DNA of 64,000 nucleotides from Archangium_A sp035910535 (GTDB lineage: Bacteria > Myxococcota > Myxococcia > Myxococcales > Myxococcaceae), in NCBI GenBank assembly GCA_035910535.1, contig JAMHXF010000116.1:37353-101352 (forward strand), given 5' to 3'. Below, piece by piece: positions 12,601 to 18,784 of the stretch; within the stretch, counting starts at the first letter, position 1; each line of letters starts with the position of its first letter. The position numbers and the translations under genes are program-made. The notes under the pieces are model-generated. The model was given only the letters and a program-made list of their open reading frames with translations. It was not told the DNA's origin and searched no databases.

Positions 12601-13412
12601 CGCAGCCACCCGGTGGTGGCCGCGCCGTTGGGGTTGGCCGAGCCGCTGAGCGTCGCCGACAGGCCGTTGACCGCGATGCTCGCCGTGCCCGTCGAGACGG
12701 TCGGCGCGGTGACGAGCGCAGTGAATGACAACAAGTTGCCGAGCCCGGTGCCCTGCCCGTTCGTGGCGATGGCGCAGTAGTAGTACGTCAAGCCGGCCTG
12801 CAGCCCGGTGATGGTCTGCGTGAAGGCGACCGACGCGTTGCCCGCCCCGAGCGCCGTACCGCCGGTGGTCGGCACGCGCGCGCCGAAGGTGTTGTTGCAG
12901 GCCCCCGGGTTCACCGACGCGTAGCGGAAGTAGCCGTCAGTGGCGGAGCCGCGCGGCGTCGCCTCGCCGTTGAGCACCGCGGAGCTGCTCGTCACGCCCG
13001 TGGCCGAGGTGGTCGACGAGACCGGAACCTGCGCCGGCGTGGTGAAGGTCAGCACCGCGCCGAAGCCGAGGCCCGACGCGTTCTGCGCGATGGCGCAGAA
13101 GTAATAGACGGTGCCGGGGTCGAGGCCGGTGGTGCTCAGCGAATACGCGAGCGCCGCCGAGCCCGAGCCGATGGTGGTGCCACCGCTGCCGGGCACACGC
13201 GTACCGAAGGTGTCGTTGCACGTGCCGGGGCTCACGGTGCTGAGCCGGAACCACGCGGTGGTCGCTTCTCCGCCCGGGTTCACGGTGCCGTTGAGCTGCG
13301 CTCCGGCCACGGTGACGTTGTTCGCCGCCGTGGTGGTGGCGGTGGGGAGCGCCGCGAAGACGTGCGTAGAAACCAGAGACACAACGAGCGTGAAAGCGGC
13401 GGCGAGGCGCAT
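3681..13412 (-). CDS. Giant secreted protein of about 30 Fn3-like repeats with MYXO-CTERM-like tail
   Basis: 3243 residues from ATG 13412 (MRLAAAFTLVVSLVSTHVFA, a Sec signal peptide). I count 29 good copies and one degenerate copy of a unit of about 104 residues (312-315 bp). Each has SATLNGTANPNG, a WFRYATTNPGTCNDTFGTR block, GGTxLGSG, and LTPGTTYYYCAIAxNSVGT before a short Thr/Pro linker. Two Cys per unit are almost invariant and could form one disulfide. The YYYCA/VGT edge resembles a fibronectin-III-like beta sandwich. The C-terminus has a GCGCTTG patch, a hydrophobic helix and RRRRQQR, like the myxobacterial MYXO-CTERM surface-sorting signal. The likely role is a long surface or matrix protein; function is unknown. 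The upstream in-frame ATG at 13451 would bury the signal peptide, so I did not use it. Confidence 0.92.
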   Translation of the reverse strand: MRLAAAFTLVVSLVSTHVFAALPTATTTAANNVTVAGAQLNGTVNPGGEATTAWFRLSTVSPGTCNDTFGTRVPGSGGTTIGSGSAALAYSLSTTGLDPGTVYYFCAIAQNASGLGFGAVLTFTTPAQVPVSSTTSATGVTSSSAVLNGEATPRGSATDGYFRYASVNPGACNNTFGARVPTTGGTALGAGNASVAFTQTITGLQAGLTYYYCAIATNGQGTGLGNLLSFTALVTAPTVSTGTASIAVNGLSATLSGSANPNGAATTGWLRISDSNPGACNDAFGTRVPATGGSSLGSGSTVSGFSQSASSLSPGTTYYYCAVAQNSVGTSLGTVQTFTTPSAPTVTLSPETNLLATSVTLNGTALPSTSATTAYFRYATSNPGVCNDSFGTRAPSSGGTSIASGAAVTPFSQSVALTPGTTYFVCAIATNGVGTSFGSLGTFTSPPALPIVTTSTIGPVTGTTAVFNGTGNPRGAATTGWFRYSTINPGTCDDSFGFRVPFAMGSSLGNGNSAVSFTEPVTGLTPGTTYYWCAVGQNSVGLAFGSVFSFTTHDAPVVVTVAATGITGVTATLNGTGDPNLSTTTGWFRFSTTSPGTCNDSFGTREPATGGVGLGAGTAAAPFSRAATLTPGTTYYYCAIASNAVGIGFGAVLSFVTPAAPAVNTVAPTLVTATSATLNGTASPNGSATSAWFRYATTNPGACDDTFGTRAPTSGGASIGAGASTTPYSQGIAGLQPGTQYWVCALALNGVGMSTGVPLAFTTPPTAPIVTTSSAIDLTGSTATLRGSANPRGDATVGFLRYGTTNPGACNDAYGTRVPVTGGTSLGSGNISQSFTQAITGLTPGTTYYFCAGATNGVGTTYGATLSFVTPNVPTVVTEVIAPSGLTGTTAIIEGSAIPSGAATTGYFRYDQVNPGTCNDTFGTRAPTVDGSALGAGTTYVAFSRTISGLTPGGTYYYCALATNLVGMGMGVVRSFTLPAAPVVLTVGATAVTSVSATLNGSANPVGATTSAYFRYATTNPGTCNTSFGAATTTVSVGSGTSPVDFTRPVTGLLPGSTYYYCAIATNSVGTSMGAVLALSAPPLPPTTTTNVAQLVTSNSASLRGSANPNGAPTTGWFRYVASPTSPGACNDTFGFRVPFAAGTSLGSGNTAAAFSEPLTGLSLVTRYYYCAISQNSEGLTFGAMQTFVTLAEVPTVVTEAASAITTTVATMNATATPNGSSSTGWFRYSTTNPGTCNDTFGTRLPATGGTTLGDGTTPVSYSVTPMSLTVGATYYFCAVVSNGIGTSVGAVLTFKTTSTAPTLNTLAATAVGGTGAQLNGSVNPNGDATTGWFRYSTTNPGTCNDTFGTRAPATGGTSVGAGTVAAGFSETLSGLTPGATYYFCALSQNALGTTQGLVLSFTTPQSPTVTTAPATPVTANTATLNATATPNGTQATGWFRYSTTNPVTCDDTFGTRAPSSSGTSLGTGSTPQPFTQALTGLLPGTQYYFCAISSNSVGTGFGDVLSFTTPAAGPSVASAPLSNLLATTVTFNASGNPGGAATTGWFRYATTTPGSCNDSFGTRTPATGGSALGSGTSTVNFSQPVTGLTSGTTYYYCPIAQNSVGTAFGGVQSFITPGVPTVTSVAATLVGSVTATLNGSGNPNRDAATGYFRYGTTNPGTCSDAFGTRGPATGGTALGSGTTTTNFNLALTGLSQGTTYFFCAAATNAVGTTFGAVLSFTTTSAPTPVTLAPNPVTNTTATLNATVNPNGLASTAWFRYWTADPGTCSDAGGSRRPTSGGQALGASSTPQNYNLAVTGLAGGTQYWVCVIAQNSAGTSFGNLISFITPGAPIVTTDAATAVGTNAATLNGNALPNTFATTAWFRYATTNPGACTDSFGTRAPTTGGTSLGSGTVAVPFSQALTGLLSGATYYYCAIAQNSSSTRYGAVLTFSTAAAPTVSTSAATLLADTTVTLNGTSNPRGSPATGWFRYATTSPGTCNDTFGTRFPATGGTDVGAGSAAVAFSEALTGLTPNTTYFACALSANGNGLAVGTVVTFTTRDAPTVVTSAASAVLASTATLNGTGDPNTAAATGWFRYSTTNPTTCDDAFGTRAPTTGGTNLGTGTAAVAFAQALTGLTASTTYYYCAISSNAYGTRFGTVLNFTTGAGPLVTTVAATNVASTTVTLNGSASPNGITSTGFFRYATTNPGTCNDTFGTRSPATGGTNLGAGTTAINYTANLTGLVGGTTYYYCALASNVAGTSVGAVMSFTTQGPPVVTTQAATAVTSSSALLSGLGNPAGGATTGFFRYATTSPGTCNNTFGTRAPASGGIDLGSGFSDQPFTLTAGGLSASTTYYYCALATNAQGTRFGAVLSFTTASGPAVTTLAATAVTGTGATLNGNANPRGLASTGWYRYSASNPGACSDAFGTRVPATGGTDLGSGSAAIAYSETLTGLTPGTTYYFCALASNSAGTSSGGVQTFVTPGPPSLTTAAATGVSSTSATLNGTGTANQSATTGWFRYAETNPGTCDDVFGTRAPASGGASLGSGTTATSYTQVISGLTPGTTYYFCAVGTNANGTRTGTVLSFTTTAAPLVTTAAATLVTAASATLNGTANARLAATTAWFRYALTSPGTCNDTFGTRTPSTGGTNIGSGSTATAFSQALTGLTPGATYYFCAVASNAVGTAVGTVQSFTASALAPTVVTDAAQAVSGMGATLRGAANPGGALTAGYFRYAATNPGVCNDTFGTRAPSTAGTNLGGGTTSVAFSEVISGLSPGVTYYYCAIASNAQGVRFGGLETFLTPNAPLVTTAPATAVTGTSASLNGTANPRGGAATGFFRYATTNPGTCDDSFGTRAPATGGVALGGGMTAQSFTQALTGLDPATTYFYCALATNAVGTGVGAVQQFRTPGAPLVMTSSATVTGQSAVLSGGANPNGASTTAYFRYGTTQPTSCDENFGVRAPFIGGAVVGSGETSVAFTQNIAGLELGVTYWFCAVGENSVGRGAGDVQSFTVAAPIPEVTTVDATELGSRVATLNALVNPNGTTATAWFRYDTSAPAMCDDTFGQRVPAMGGLPAGGGTSDVPVELAITGLRPGTEYFVCAMASNTGGAAYGRVVSFKTATEAPSVRIAPPTTGDTGEVVLNAFGNTKGMTGGKGAFVVYDTLPLICSPGLGRLLPGLGVDLAPTDGEAPFSFTATDLTPGQHYVCATVTTGGGAVTSEILPFTVETMATGCGCTTGSAAGLMPALLGLWLVTRRRRQQR

Positions 13413-13461
13413 GGGCGGCTCTCTAACCCCAGACGCCCCGGTTCCGTGCAACGCCCGTGGC

Positions 13462-13477
13462 TTTGACGGTCGTCAAA
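13462..13477. promoter_or_regulatory. Palindromic operator candidate upstream of the giant gene
   Basis: TTTGACGGTCGTCAAA is an inverted repeat of 7 bp around a 2-bp centre. It sits 50-65 bases before the start of the giant repeat protein and in the 90-base gap after the nlpD-like gene. The size and symmetry fit the site of a dimeric regulator. No regulator gene is adjacent, and one copy in one place is weak support. Confidence 0.3.
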
Positions 13478-13502
13478 CCGCTCTGCTGTAAGTTTCCACC
13501 GG

Positions 13503-14273
13503 CTACGAGGGAGGAACCGCGCCGAGGTAATCGAGCGGGTCGACCGGCACGCCGTCTTTTCGAACCTCGAAGTGCAGGTGCGGGCCGCTGGTGCGCCCTG
13601 AATCTCCGACGGTGGCGACGACCTGGCCGTCGCGCACTTTCTGGCCGGTCTTCACGCGCAGGTCGCGGTTGTGTGCGTACAGCGTGATGAGGCCACCGTC
13701 GTGTTCGACGATGACGATGAGGCCGTAGCCCTTCTGCTCGCCGGCGAAGAGCACGGTGCCGGGCGCGGCAGTCTTCACGGGCAAGCCGGCCGGCGCGGCG
13801 AGGTCGATGCCGTCGTGCGGCTCTTTGCCCTTCTTGCCGAAGCGCGCGTACAGCACGCCGCGCAACGGCCACGACAACACGCCGGTGCCCTTCCCCACGC
13901 GCACGACTTTGGGCGGCTTCTTTTCCGGCGGGGCATTCGCAGTGACGACGCGCGGCGCGGCGACGGGCTCCGGCGCGTCGTATTGCTCGACCACGTTCTT
14001 CTGCGTCGCGCCCGGCACGTAGAGCAGCTCTCCCACCTTCAGCTCGCGCGGGTCGGAGATTCGGTTCGCGTCCATCAGATCTTCGACGGTGACGCCGTAG
14101 GCCTTCGAGATTCGGTACAGCGTCTGACCCTTCTCGACCTTGTGCGTGAGAATGCGCTGCTGCGGCTCGCTGCGCTTCGGCAACGGGCCGGCCTTCGGAG
14201 ACACGCCGCTCGTCGTGGCGCACGCAGAGACGAGCACCGACACCGTCGCGATGGCGGCGAGGCGTCGCATCAC
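13503..14273 (-). CDS. nlpD: LysM/M23-domain lipoprotein, NlpD-like
   Basis: 256 residues. The N-terminus MMRRLAAIATVSVLVSAC ends in a lipobox (VSAC), so the protein should be lipid-anchored. A LysM peptidoglycan-binding domain follows (about 43-90, HKVEKGQTLYRISKAYGV to LKVGELLYVPG). After a Pro/Lys linker comes an M23 domain (about 125-250) with the motif HDGIDLAAP and GPHLHFEVR. The zinc ligands of LytM-type peptidases (H-x3-D and HxH) are present, so unlike E. coli NlpD it may be catalytically active. The family activates amidases or cuts peptidoglycan during division. It lies 31 bases downstream of surE on the same strand, matching the common surE-nlpD arrangement; no pcm or rpoS is next to it here. 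Confidence 0.88.
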   Translation of the reverse strand: MMRRLAAIATVSVLVSACATTSGVSPKAGPLPKRSEPQQRILTHKVEKGQTLYRISKAYGVTVEDLMDANRISDPRELKVGELLYVPGATQKNVVEQYDAPEPVAAPRVVTANAPPEKKPPKVVRVGKGTGVLSWPLRGVLYARFGKKGKEPHDGIDLAAPAGLPVKTAAPGTVLFAGEQKGYGLIVIVEHDGGLITLYAHNRDLRVKTGQKVRDGQVVATVGDSGRTSGPHLHFEVRKDGVPVDPLDYLGAVPPS

Positions 14274-14304
14274 GGGGCGGAGTGTCGCCCCGTGAGCGCC
14301 GGGC

Positions 14305-15072
14305 TCAACTTTCCTGCTTGAAACCCTCGAGCTCCCATTGGCGCAGCGGCGCGAGCAGCTCGTGGTGCGTGAGGTCGAGCATCAACGGCGTCACCGAGGC
14401 TCGACGTGCATCGTGCACGCAGGTGACGTCGGTGCCGCGCTCGTTGACGTGCTCGTAGCCGGTGCCGCCAATCCAGTAGTAGCGGCGGCCGCGCGGGTCT
14501 TCTTTCTCGATGACGTCGGCGTTGTACGAGTGCCGCCCGAGCCGGGTGATCTCGTAGCCGCTGATTTCGCCGTACGCGGGCATGTTCACGTTGAGCAGCA
14601 TGCGCGGCGGCAGGTTCTGCGTGAGGGCGGTCTTCACGAACGAGTGCACGAACTTCTTCGCGTGCGTGAAGTCGAAATTCTTCCGCGACGCGAGGCTGAA
14701 GGCGATGGCGGGAAAGCCCAGAATGCTGCCCTCCATCGCCGCGGCGACGGTGCCCGAATAGATGACGTCGTCGGCGAGGTTGGGCCCATGGTTGATGCCC
14801 GAGAGCACCAGCGTGGGGCGCGCGTCTTTCATCACCTGGTGCACGGCGATGTACACCGAGTCGGCGGGCGTGCCGTCGACGCCGAACCAGCGCTCCTGCT
14901 GCTTCCGAATGCGCAGCGGGTGATGCAGCGAGAGCGAGTGGCTGGTGGCGCTCTGCTCTTTTTCAGGCGCCACGACCCAGACCTCACCGAGCGACGACAC
15001 CGCCTCGACCAGGGCGTGCAGCCCCGGCGCGTGAATGCCGTCGTCGTTGCTGACGAGAATGCGGGGCGTCAC
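14305..15072 (-). CDS. surE: 5'/3'-nucleotidase SurE
   Basis: 255 residues starting at GTG 15072, which overlaps the enolase stop as GTGA, so the two are probably translationally coupled. The N-terminus RILVSNDDGIHAPG holds the Asp-Asp metal-binding pair of SurE; VVAPEKEQSATSHSLSLHHPLR and LSGINHGPNLADDVIYSGTVAAAMEG are further family signatures. SurE dephosphorylates nucleoside monophosphates and short polyphosphates with a divalent metal and is linked to stationary-phase survival. Length is normal for the family. Confidence 0.96.
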   Translation of the reverse strand: MTPRILVSNDDGIHAPGLHALVEAVSSLGEVWVVAPEKEQSATSHSLSLHHPLRIRKQQERWFGVDGTPADSVYIAVHQVMKDARPTLVLSGINHGPNLADDVIYSGTVAAAMEGSILGFPAIAFSLASRKNFDFTHAKKFVHSFVKTALTQNLPPRMLLNVNMPAYGEISGYEITRLGRHSYNADVIEKEDPRGRRYYWIGGTGYEHVNERGTDVTCVHDARRASVTPLMLDLTHHELLAPLRQWELEGFKQES

Positions 15073-16352
15073 TGCTTGATCGCCGCGCGGCCCGCGTAGC
15101 GAGCGGTGGCGCCGAGCTGCTCTTCGATGCGCAGCAGCTGGTTGTACTTGGCGATGCGATCGCTGCGGCTGGCCGAGCCCGTCTTGATGAGGCCGCAGTC
15201 GAGCGCGACCGCGAGGTCGGCGATGGTGGTGTCTTCAGTCTCGCCGGAGCGGTGGCTCATGACCGACGTGAAGCCCGCGCGGTGGGCCATGCGCACGGCG
15301 TCGAAGGTCTCGGTGAGCGTGCCGATCTGGTTGACCTTCACGAGGATCGAGTTGGCGACGCCCTGCTCGATGCCGCGCGCCAGCCGCTCGACGTTGGTGA
15401 CGAAGAGATCATCGCCGACCAGCTGCACCTTCTTGCCGAGCGCGTCGGTGAGCTGCTTCCACCCGGCCCAGTCGTCTTCGGCGCAGCCATCTTCGATGGA
15501 CACGATGGGGTACTTGCTCGCGAGCTCCTGGTACCAGGCGACGATGCCGGCGCTGTCCATCTGCTTGCCGTCGGCCTTGAACGAGTACTTCTTGGTCGAC
15601 TTGTCGAAGAACTCGCTGGCGGCCACGTCGAGGCACAACGAAATCTGCTCTCCGGCCTTGAAGCCCGCGGCGTCGATGGCCTCCATGATCAACTTGAGCG
15701 CGTCTTCGTTCGACGGCAGCTCGGGCGCGTAGCCGCCTTCGTCACCGACGCCGGTCGCCAACTTCTTGCTCTTGAGGATCTTCTTGAGCGCGTGGAACAC
15801 CTCGGCGCCCCAGCGCAGCCCTTCGGCGAACGACTTCGCGCCCCAGGGGAGCACCATGAACTCCTGCACGTCGACGCGCGTGTCGGCGTGCGCACCACCG
15901 TTGAGAATGTTCATCATCGGCACGGGCAGCGTACGGGCCTGCGCGCCGCCGACGTAGCGGTAGAACGGCAAGTTCAGTTCGACCGACGCGGCGCGCGCTG
16001 CGGCCATCGAGACGGCGAGAATCGCGTTGGCGCCCAGCTTGCTCTTGTTGGGCGTGCCATCGAGCGCGATGAGCGCGTGGTCGAGCGCGGCCTGGTCTTG
16101 CGCTTCGAAGCCCATCACCTCGGGGGCGATGGTCTGGTTGACGTTGGCGACGGCCTTGATGACGCCCTTGCCGAGGTAGCGCGCCTTGTCTCCGTCACGG
16201 AGCTCCGCGGCCTCGTGTTCGCCAGTGCTGGCACCGGAAGGGACGGCCGCACGGCCAAAGGCACCGGAGGCGAGTTCGACCTCCGCCTCGACCGTCGGGT
16301 TGCCACGTGAATCGAGAATCTCGCGCGCATGAACGTGAACGATTTCGGACAT
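15069..16352 (-). CDS. eno: Enolase
   Basis: 427 residues from ATG 16352 (MSEIVHVHAREILDSRGNPT). Enolase interconverts 2-phosphoglycerate and phosphoenolpyruvate. Visible motifs are EILDSRGNPTVEAEV, the flexible loop VPSGASTGEHEA, GVGDEGGYAPEL, metal ligand segments SLCLDVAASEFFD, VSIEDGCAEDDW and LVGDDLFVTN, and the signature ILVKVNQIGTLTET followed by MSHRSGETEDTTIADLAV. Everything expected of an active enzyme is present. An in-frame start at 16454 would add 34 residues before the conserved N-terminus and is rejected. The gene opens the leftward eno-surE-nlpD group and lies at the edge of the accessory island. Confidence 0.98.
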   Translation of the reverse strand: MSEIVHVHAREILDSRGNPTVEAEVELASGAFGRAAVPSGASTGEHEAAELRDGDKARYLGKGVIKAVANVNQTIAPEVMGFEAQDQAALDHALIALDGTPNKSKLGANAILAVSMAAARAASVELNLPFYRYVGGAQARTLPVPMMNILNGGAHADTRVDVQEFMVLPWGAKSFAEGLRWGAEVFHALKKILKSKKLATGVGDEGGYAPELPSNEDALKLIMEAIDAAGFKAGEQISLCLDVAASEFFDKSTKKYSFKADGKQMDSAGIVAWYQELASKYPIVSIEDGCAEDDWAGWKQLTDALGKKVQLVGDDLFVTNVERLARGIEQGVANSILVKVNQIGTLTETFDAVRMAHRAGFTSVMSHRSGETEDTTIADLAVALDCGLIKTGSASRSDRIAKYNQLLRIEEQLGATARYAGRAAIKQ

Positions 16353-16437
16353 GGCGGCGACTTGTAGTGGCTCGGCCGGGGACGTTGAAGCGCGAATGCG
16401 CGCTACGACTGACGAGTCCCGCCTCGAACGAGTCACA

Positions 16438-16812
16438 TCAATGCCGAGTGCCAAATCTCCGCTCTCGCTCCAACGCCGCTGCAGTCATGGCGGTCGACGC
16501 CGAATCGTAGGTCTGACTTGATTCCGATGCTTCGATCACCCAGCCCCCGTCGACGCTGACTGGAATCCACAGCTCGAACCGCGCTTTTCTGGAAACACAG
16601 CGATTGCGAAGATGCGGATAGCAGTCGTCAGAACGACAAACAGAGCACGCCGCCACAGAGCACGCACAAAGCTCATCCAACGCGCAATCGCGATCGGAGC
16701 CGCATCTCCAGTCGCCACTCCGAACACCATCAATCGGCGTGCGCTGCGCACGCGGCTCAGACTCTCTACAACTCGCAAAAAAAACACACAACCAGAAGAA
16801 TGCGAATGACAA
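16438..16812 (-). CDS. Small Cys-rich lipoprotein, unknown function
   Basis: 124 residues from a TTG start at 16812. MSFAFFWLCVFFASC reads as a short signal peptide ending in a lipobox Cys. The body has a Cys-rich segment (WRCGSDRDCALDELCAC and CSVCRSDDC), of the kind common in myxobacterial lipoproteins, then a charged tail. The gene is lower in GC than its neighbours and abuts the left end of an IS element 18 bases upstream, so its promoter may have been lost or supplied by the IS. I do not recognise a family. Confidence 0.5.
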   Translation of the reverse strand: MSFAFFWLCVFFASCRESEPRAQRTPIDGVRSGDWRCGSDRDCALDELCACSVAACSVCRSDDCYPHLRNRCVSRKARFELWIPVSVDGGWVIEASESSQTYDSASTAMTAAALERERRFGTRH

Positions 16813-16860
16813 TCACCATAGACTGGGATTGAGCTTGCCCCGATTCGGTGGACACCTCGC

Positions 16861-17733
16861 TTATGCAGCCCGGCCCATCCGAGCTGACGATTCATATTGT
16901 ACAGGACTGGCGTAGCCGAGCGCCGAGTGCCGACGCTGCGTGTTGTAGAAGTCGAGGTAGTCGGCCACCGCTTCACGCACTTCGGTGCGCGAAGTGCCTC
17001 CGTGCAGCACGGCGCCAAACTCGCTCTTCAACGTCGAGAAGAAGCTTTCTGCCACCGCGTTGTCCCAGCAATCTCCCTTCCGGCTCATGCTGCAGACGAC
17101 GTCGCGAGCCTTGAGTCGTTTGCGGTATTCGATGCTCGCGTACTGCACGCCACGGTCGGTGTGATGAACCAGCGCCTGCTCGACGTGACGAGTGGAGAAG
17201 GCCATCTCGAGAGCCTGCGACACGACGGTGGTTTCAAGCGAGTCGCTCAGCGCCCAACCGACGATGCGCCTCGAGAAGAGGTCCATCAGCGTCGCCAGGT
17301 ACAGGAAGCCCTCGCGCGTTCGCGGGTAGGTGATGTCGCCGACCCATTTCTCATTCGGTGCGCTCGCCGTGAAGTCGCGAGCGATGACGTTCGGCGGCGT
17401 CGACAGTGCATGGTTGCTCTGTGTCGTAGTCACAAACTTCCGCTTCTTCCGCGCGACGATGCCTTCTTCCTTCATCAGGCGAGCGACTCGCTTCTTGCTC
17501 ACCTTTTCGCCCGCCTCTTTGAGCTCGTCATGGATGCGAGGGGCGCCGTATGTCTTTCGACTGCGCTTGAAGGTGGCACGCACATGCACGCGCAGTCGCT
17601 CGTCTTCACGTCGGCGCTGGCTCGGTCCTCGTCGTTGCCACGCATAGAAGCCAGACCGCGTCACCTTCAGCGCCCGGCAGAGCACCGCGACCGTCCAGTT
17701 CGCCTTCTCCGCCTGGATGAACGCGAACCTCAC
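16861..17733 (-). CDS. IS3-family transposase OrfB (DDE integrase domain)
   Basis: 290 residues, GTG start at 17733 overlapping the end of the shifted orfA frame as GTGA. The N-terminal HTH_21 segment reads RALKVTRSGFYAWQRR, followed by EDERLRVHVRATFKRSRKTYGAPRIHDEL. The rve core has the catalytic residues in KWVGDITYPRTREGFLYLATLMDLFSRRIVGWA (first Asp), HTDRGVQYAS (second Asp) and DCWDNAVAESFFSTLKSE (Glu). It ends with YNTQRRHSALGYASPVQYE. OrfB appears intact and could be active if made as an OrfAB fusion. The same coding region is truncated in copies 2 and 3. Confidence 0.93.
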   Translation of the reverse strand: MRFAFIQAEKANWTVAVLCRALKVTRSGFYAWQRRGPSQRRREDERLRVHVRATFKRSRKTYGAPRIHDELKEAGEKVSKKRVARLMKEEGIVARKKRKFVTTTQSNHALSTPPNVIARDFTASAPNEKWVGDITYPRTREGFLYLATLMDLFSRRIVGWALSDSLETTVVSQALEMAFSTRHVEQALVHHTDRGVQYASIEYRKRLKARDVVCSMSRKGDCWDNAVAESFFSTLKSEFGAVLHGGTSRTEVREAVADYLDFYNTQRRHSALGYASPVQYESSARMGRAA

Positions 17734-17796
17734 GTGTTCTCCTTGGCGAAGAAGGCCGTCGCTTTTTTAGGATTTCTCGCTCCACCCGCAGCGTCT

Positions 17797-18027
17797 TCAC
17801 CTCGCGCCGCAGCGCCGCGAGCTCGGCCGCTCCTCGGTCGTCAGCGCTCCTGGTGCTCCCTCGCCGCGGTCCGCTTTCGCCCGCTCCACCCAGCCGCTCA
17901 GCGAGTTCTCCCAGATGCCCAGCGCCTCCGCGACCTGCGTCACGGCTCGCTTCTCCTCGAGCACCTGCTTCACCGCCTCCGCCTTGAACTCAGGCGTGAA
18001 CTTCCGGCGCTTCCGCTTTTCCATCAT
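17797..18027 (-). pseudogene. IS3-family OrfA, frame-disrupted
   Basis: The N-terminal helix-turn-helix of an IS3 OrfA is clear: MMEKRKRRKFTPEFKAEAV, then VLEEKRAVTQVAEALGI and WENSLSGWVERAKADRG. The frame ends at SSRRCGAR, whereas the expected leucine-zipper end (VKTLRVEREILKK) is found downstream in another frame, consistent with loss of one G near 17828. Further on, an A6G heptamer at 17768-17762 lies in EREILKK, where IS3 elements often use programmed -1 slippage; a -1 shift there gives ATAFFAKENT and a stop that overlaps the OrfB start. I read the first shift as damage or a sequencing error and the second as possibly natural. Confidence 0.7.
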
Positions 18028-18253
18028 CTTGTTCTCCCTCAAACCGAGGGCGTCCACCAAGTCGGGTCAAGCCCAGTGAACTCCATTGAGTGTCGACACA
18101 CCCAGCGCCCGCGCACAACGTCCGTGAATCGCAACCACCGTCGCTCTCCACTGCAGTTGGCGGCGGGTCGCTGAAGTACTTCTTCACACCTCCATCCCAT
18201 AGCGTAGCCGGCGCACGGCACGAACGACGTCGTCGCAGAAGAAGTCTTCGCGG

Positions 18254-18643
18254 CTACTGGCTCGATCCGGCATCGCCGACGATCGGCATAAGATATTCAC
18301 AGGACTTGCCAGCGCACGCCTCGCGACCAATAAAAACGCACGCACTCTTAATGCAAATTCGACCAGCGCCATCAAACTCGAGCCACTGCGCCACCTCTCG
18401 CGCACGCTCTATGTTGATGAAAATACAATTCGGCTCACTACACCCCGGCCTCGAAAGAGTCTCCAGTGCACCTGTTTTGTTGTTTTGCATCCAGTCTCGA
18501 CTCCCGAGCCCAGCGGCTACCCGGCGAGCAAGACGCTCGTCGCCCTCCCTAACACGACGCAACTCAGACAAAACACTCAGGAAAACAACCAATGCAAACA
18601 CCACCAAAAACACAACGACGGTGCGAATCGCAATCCCAGACAT
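18254..18643 (-). CDS. Hypothetical single-pass membrane protein (possible RHS immunity protein)
   Basis: 129 residues from ATG 18643. One strong membrane segment (about 6-26, RTVVVFLVVFALVVFLSVL) is followed by a soluble part of about 100 residues containing five Cys. No family is recognised. It lies just downstream of the RHS fragment on the same strand, 141 bases past its stop, where RHS-type toxins normally have their immunity gene. That position is the only reason to suggest immunity. Codon use is less GC-rich than in the core genes. Confidence 0.45.
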   Translation of the reverse strand: MSGIAIRTVVVFLVVFALVVFLSVLSELRRVREGDERLARRVAAGLGSRDWMQNNKTGALETLSRPGCSEPNCIFINIERAREVAQWLEFDGAGRICIKSACVFIGREACAGKSCEYLMPIVGDAGSSQ

Positions 18644-18784
18644 ATCAGTCGCACCGACAGCGATAGGGGTCAGTCATTGGCCGCGCATCATCGACCTTGG
18701 ATGCACAGTGCGCCTCGGGCACGTCGAAACGCTCACGCTCGTTCCACCAGTTAAAGGGAGGGAAATGGCCACCCAAAGGCAGCC

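Larger units (their letters stand above)
16830..18075 (-). mobile_element. IS3-family insertion sequence, copy 1 (near complete)
   Basis: About 1.25 kb, bounded by imperfect inverted repeats. The left end is TGAGCTTGCCCCGATTCGG and continues TGGACACC; the right end, read inward, is TGGGCTTGACCCGACTTGG and continues TGGACGCC. Both begin with TG as in the IS3 family. It contains orfA (17797-18027) and orfB (16861-17733). No clear target duplication is visible. Two damaged copies of the same element lie at 19985-20417 and 22383-23049. The OrfB sequence and the orfA/orfB layout suggest the IS407/IS1222-like subgroup, but I could not search for it. Confidence 0.88.

Noticed and set aside
15069..16454. 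Longer enolase start at 16454
   Set aside because: The extra 34 residues precede the universally conserved N-terminus and show no conservation-like features; ATG 16352 is the normal start.
16827..18080. Target-site duplication around IS copy 1
   Set aside because: The three to four bases flanking the two ends (GAT on the left and GTG on the right) do not match, so no duplication can be claimed.
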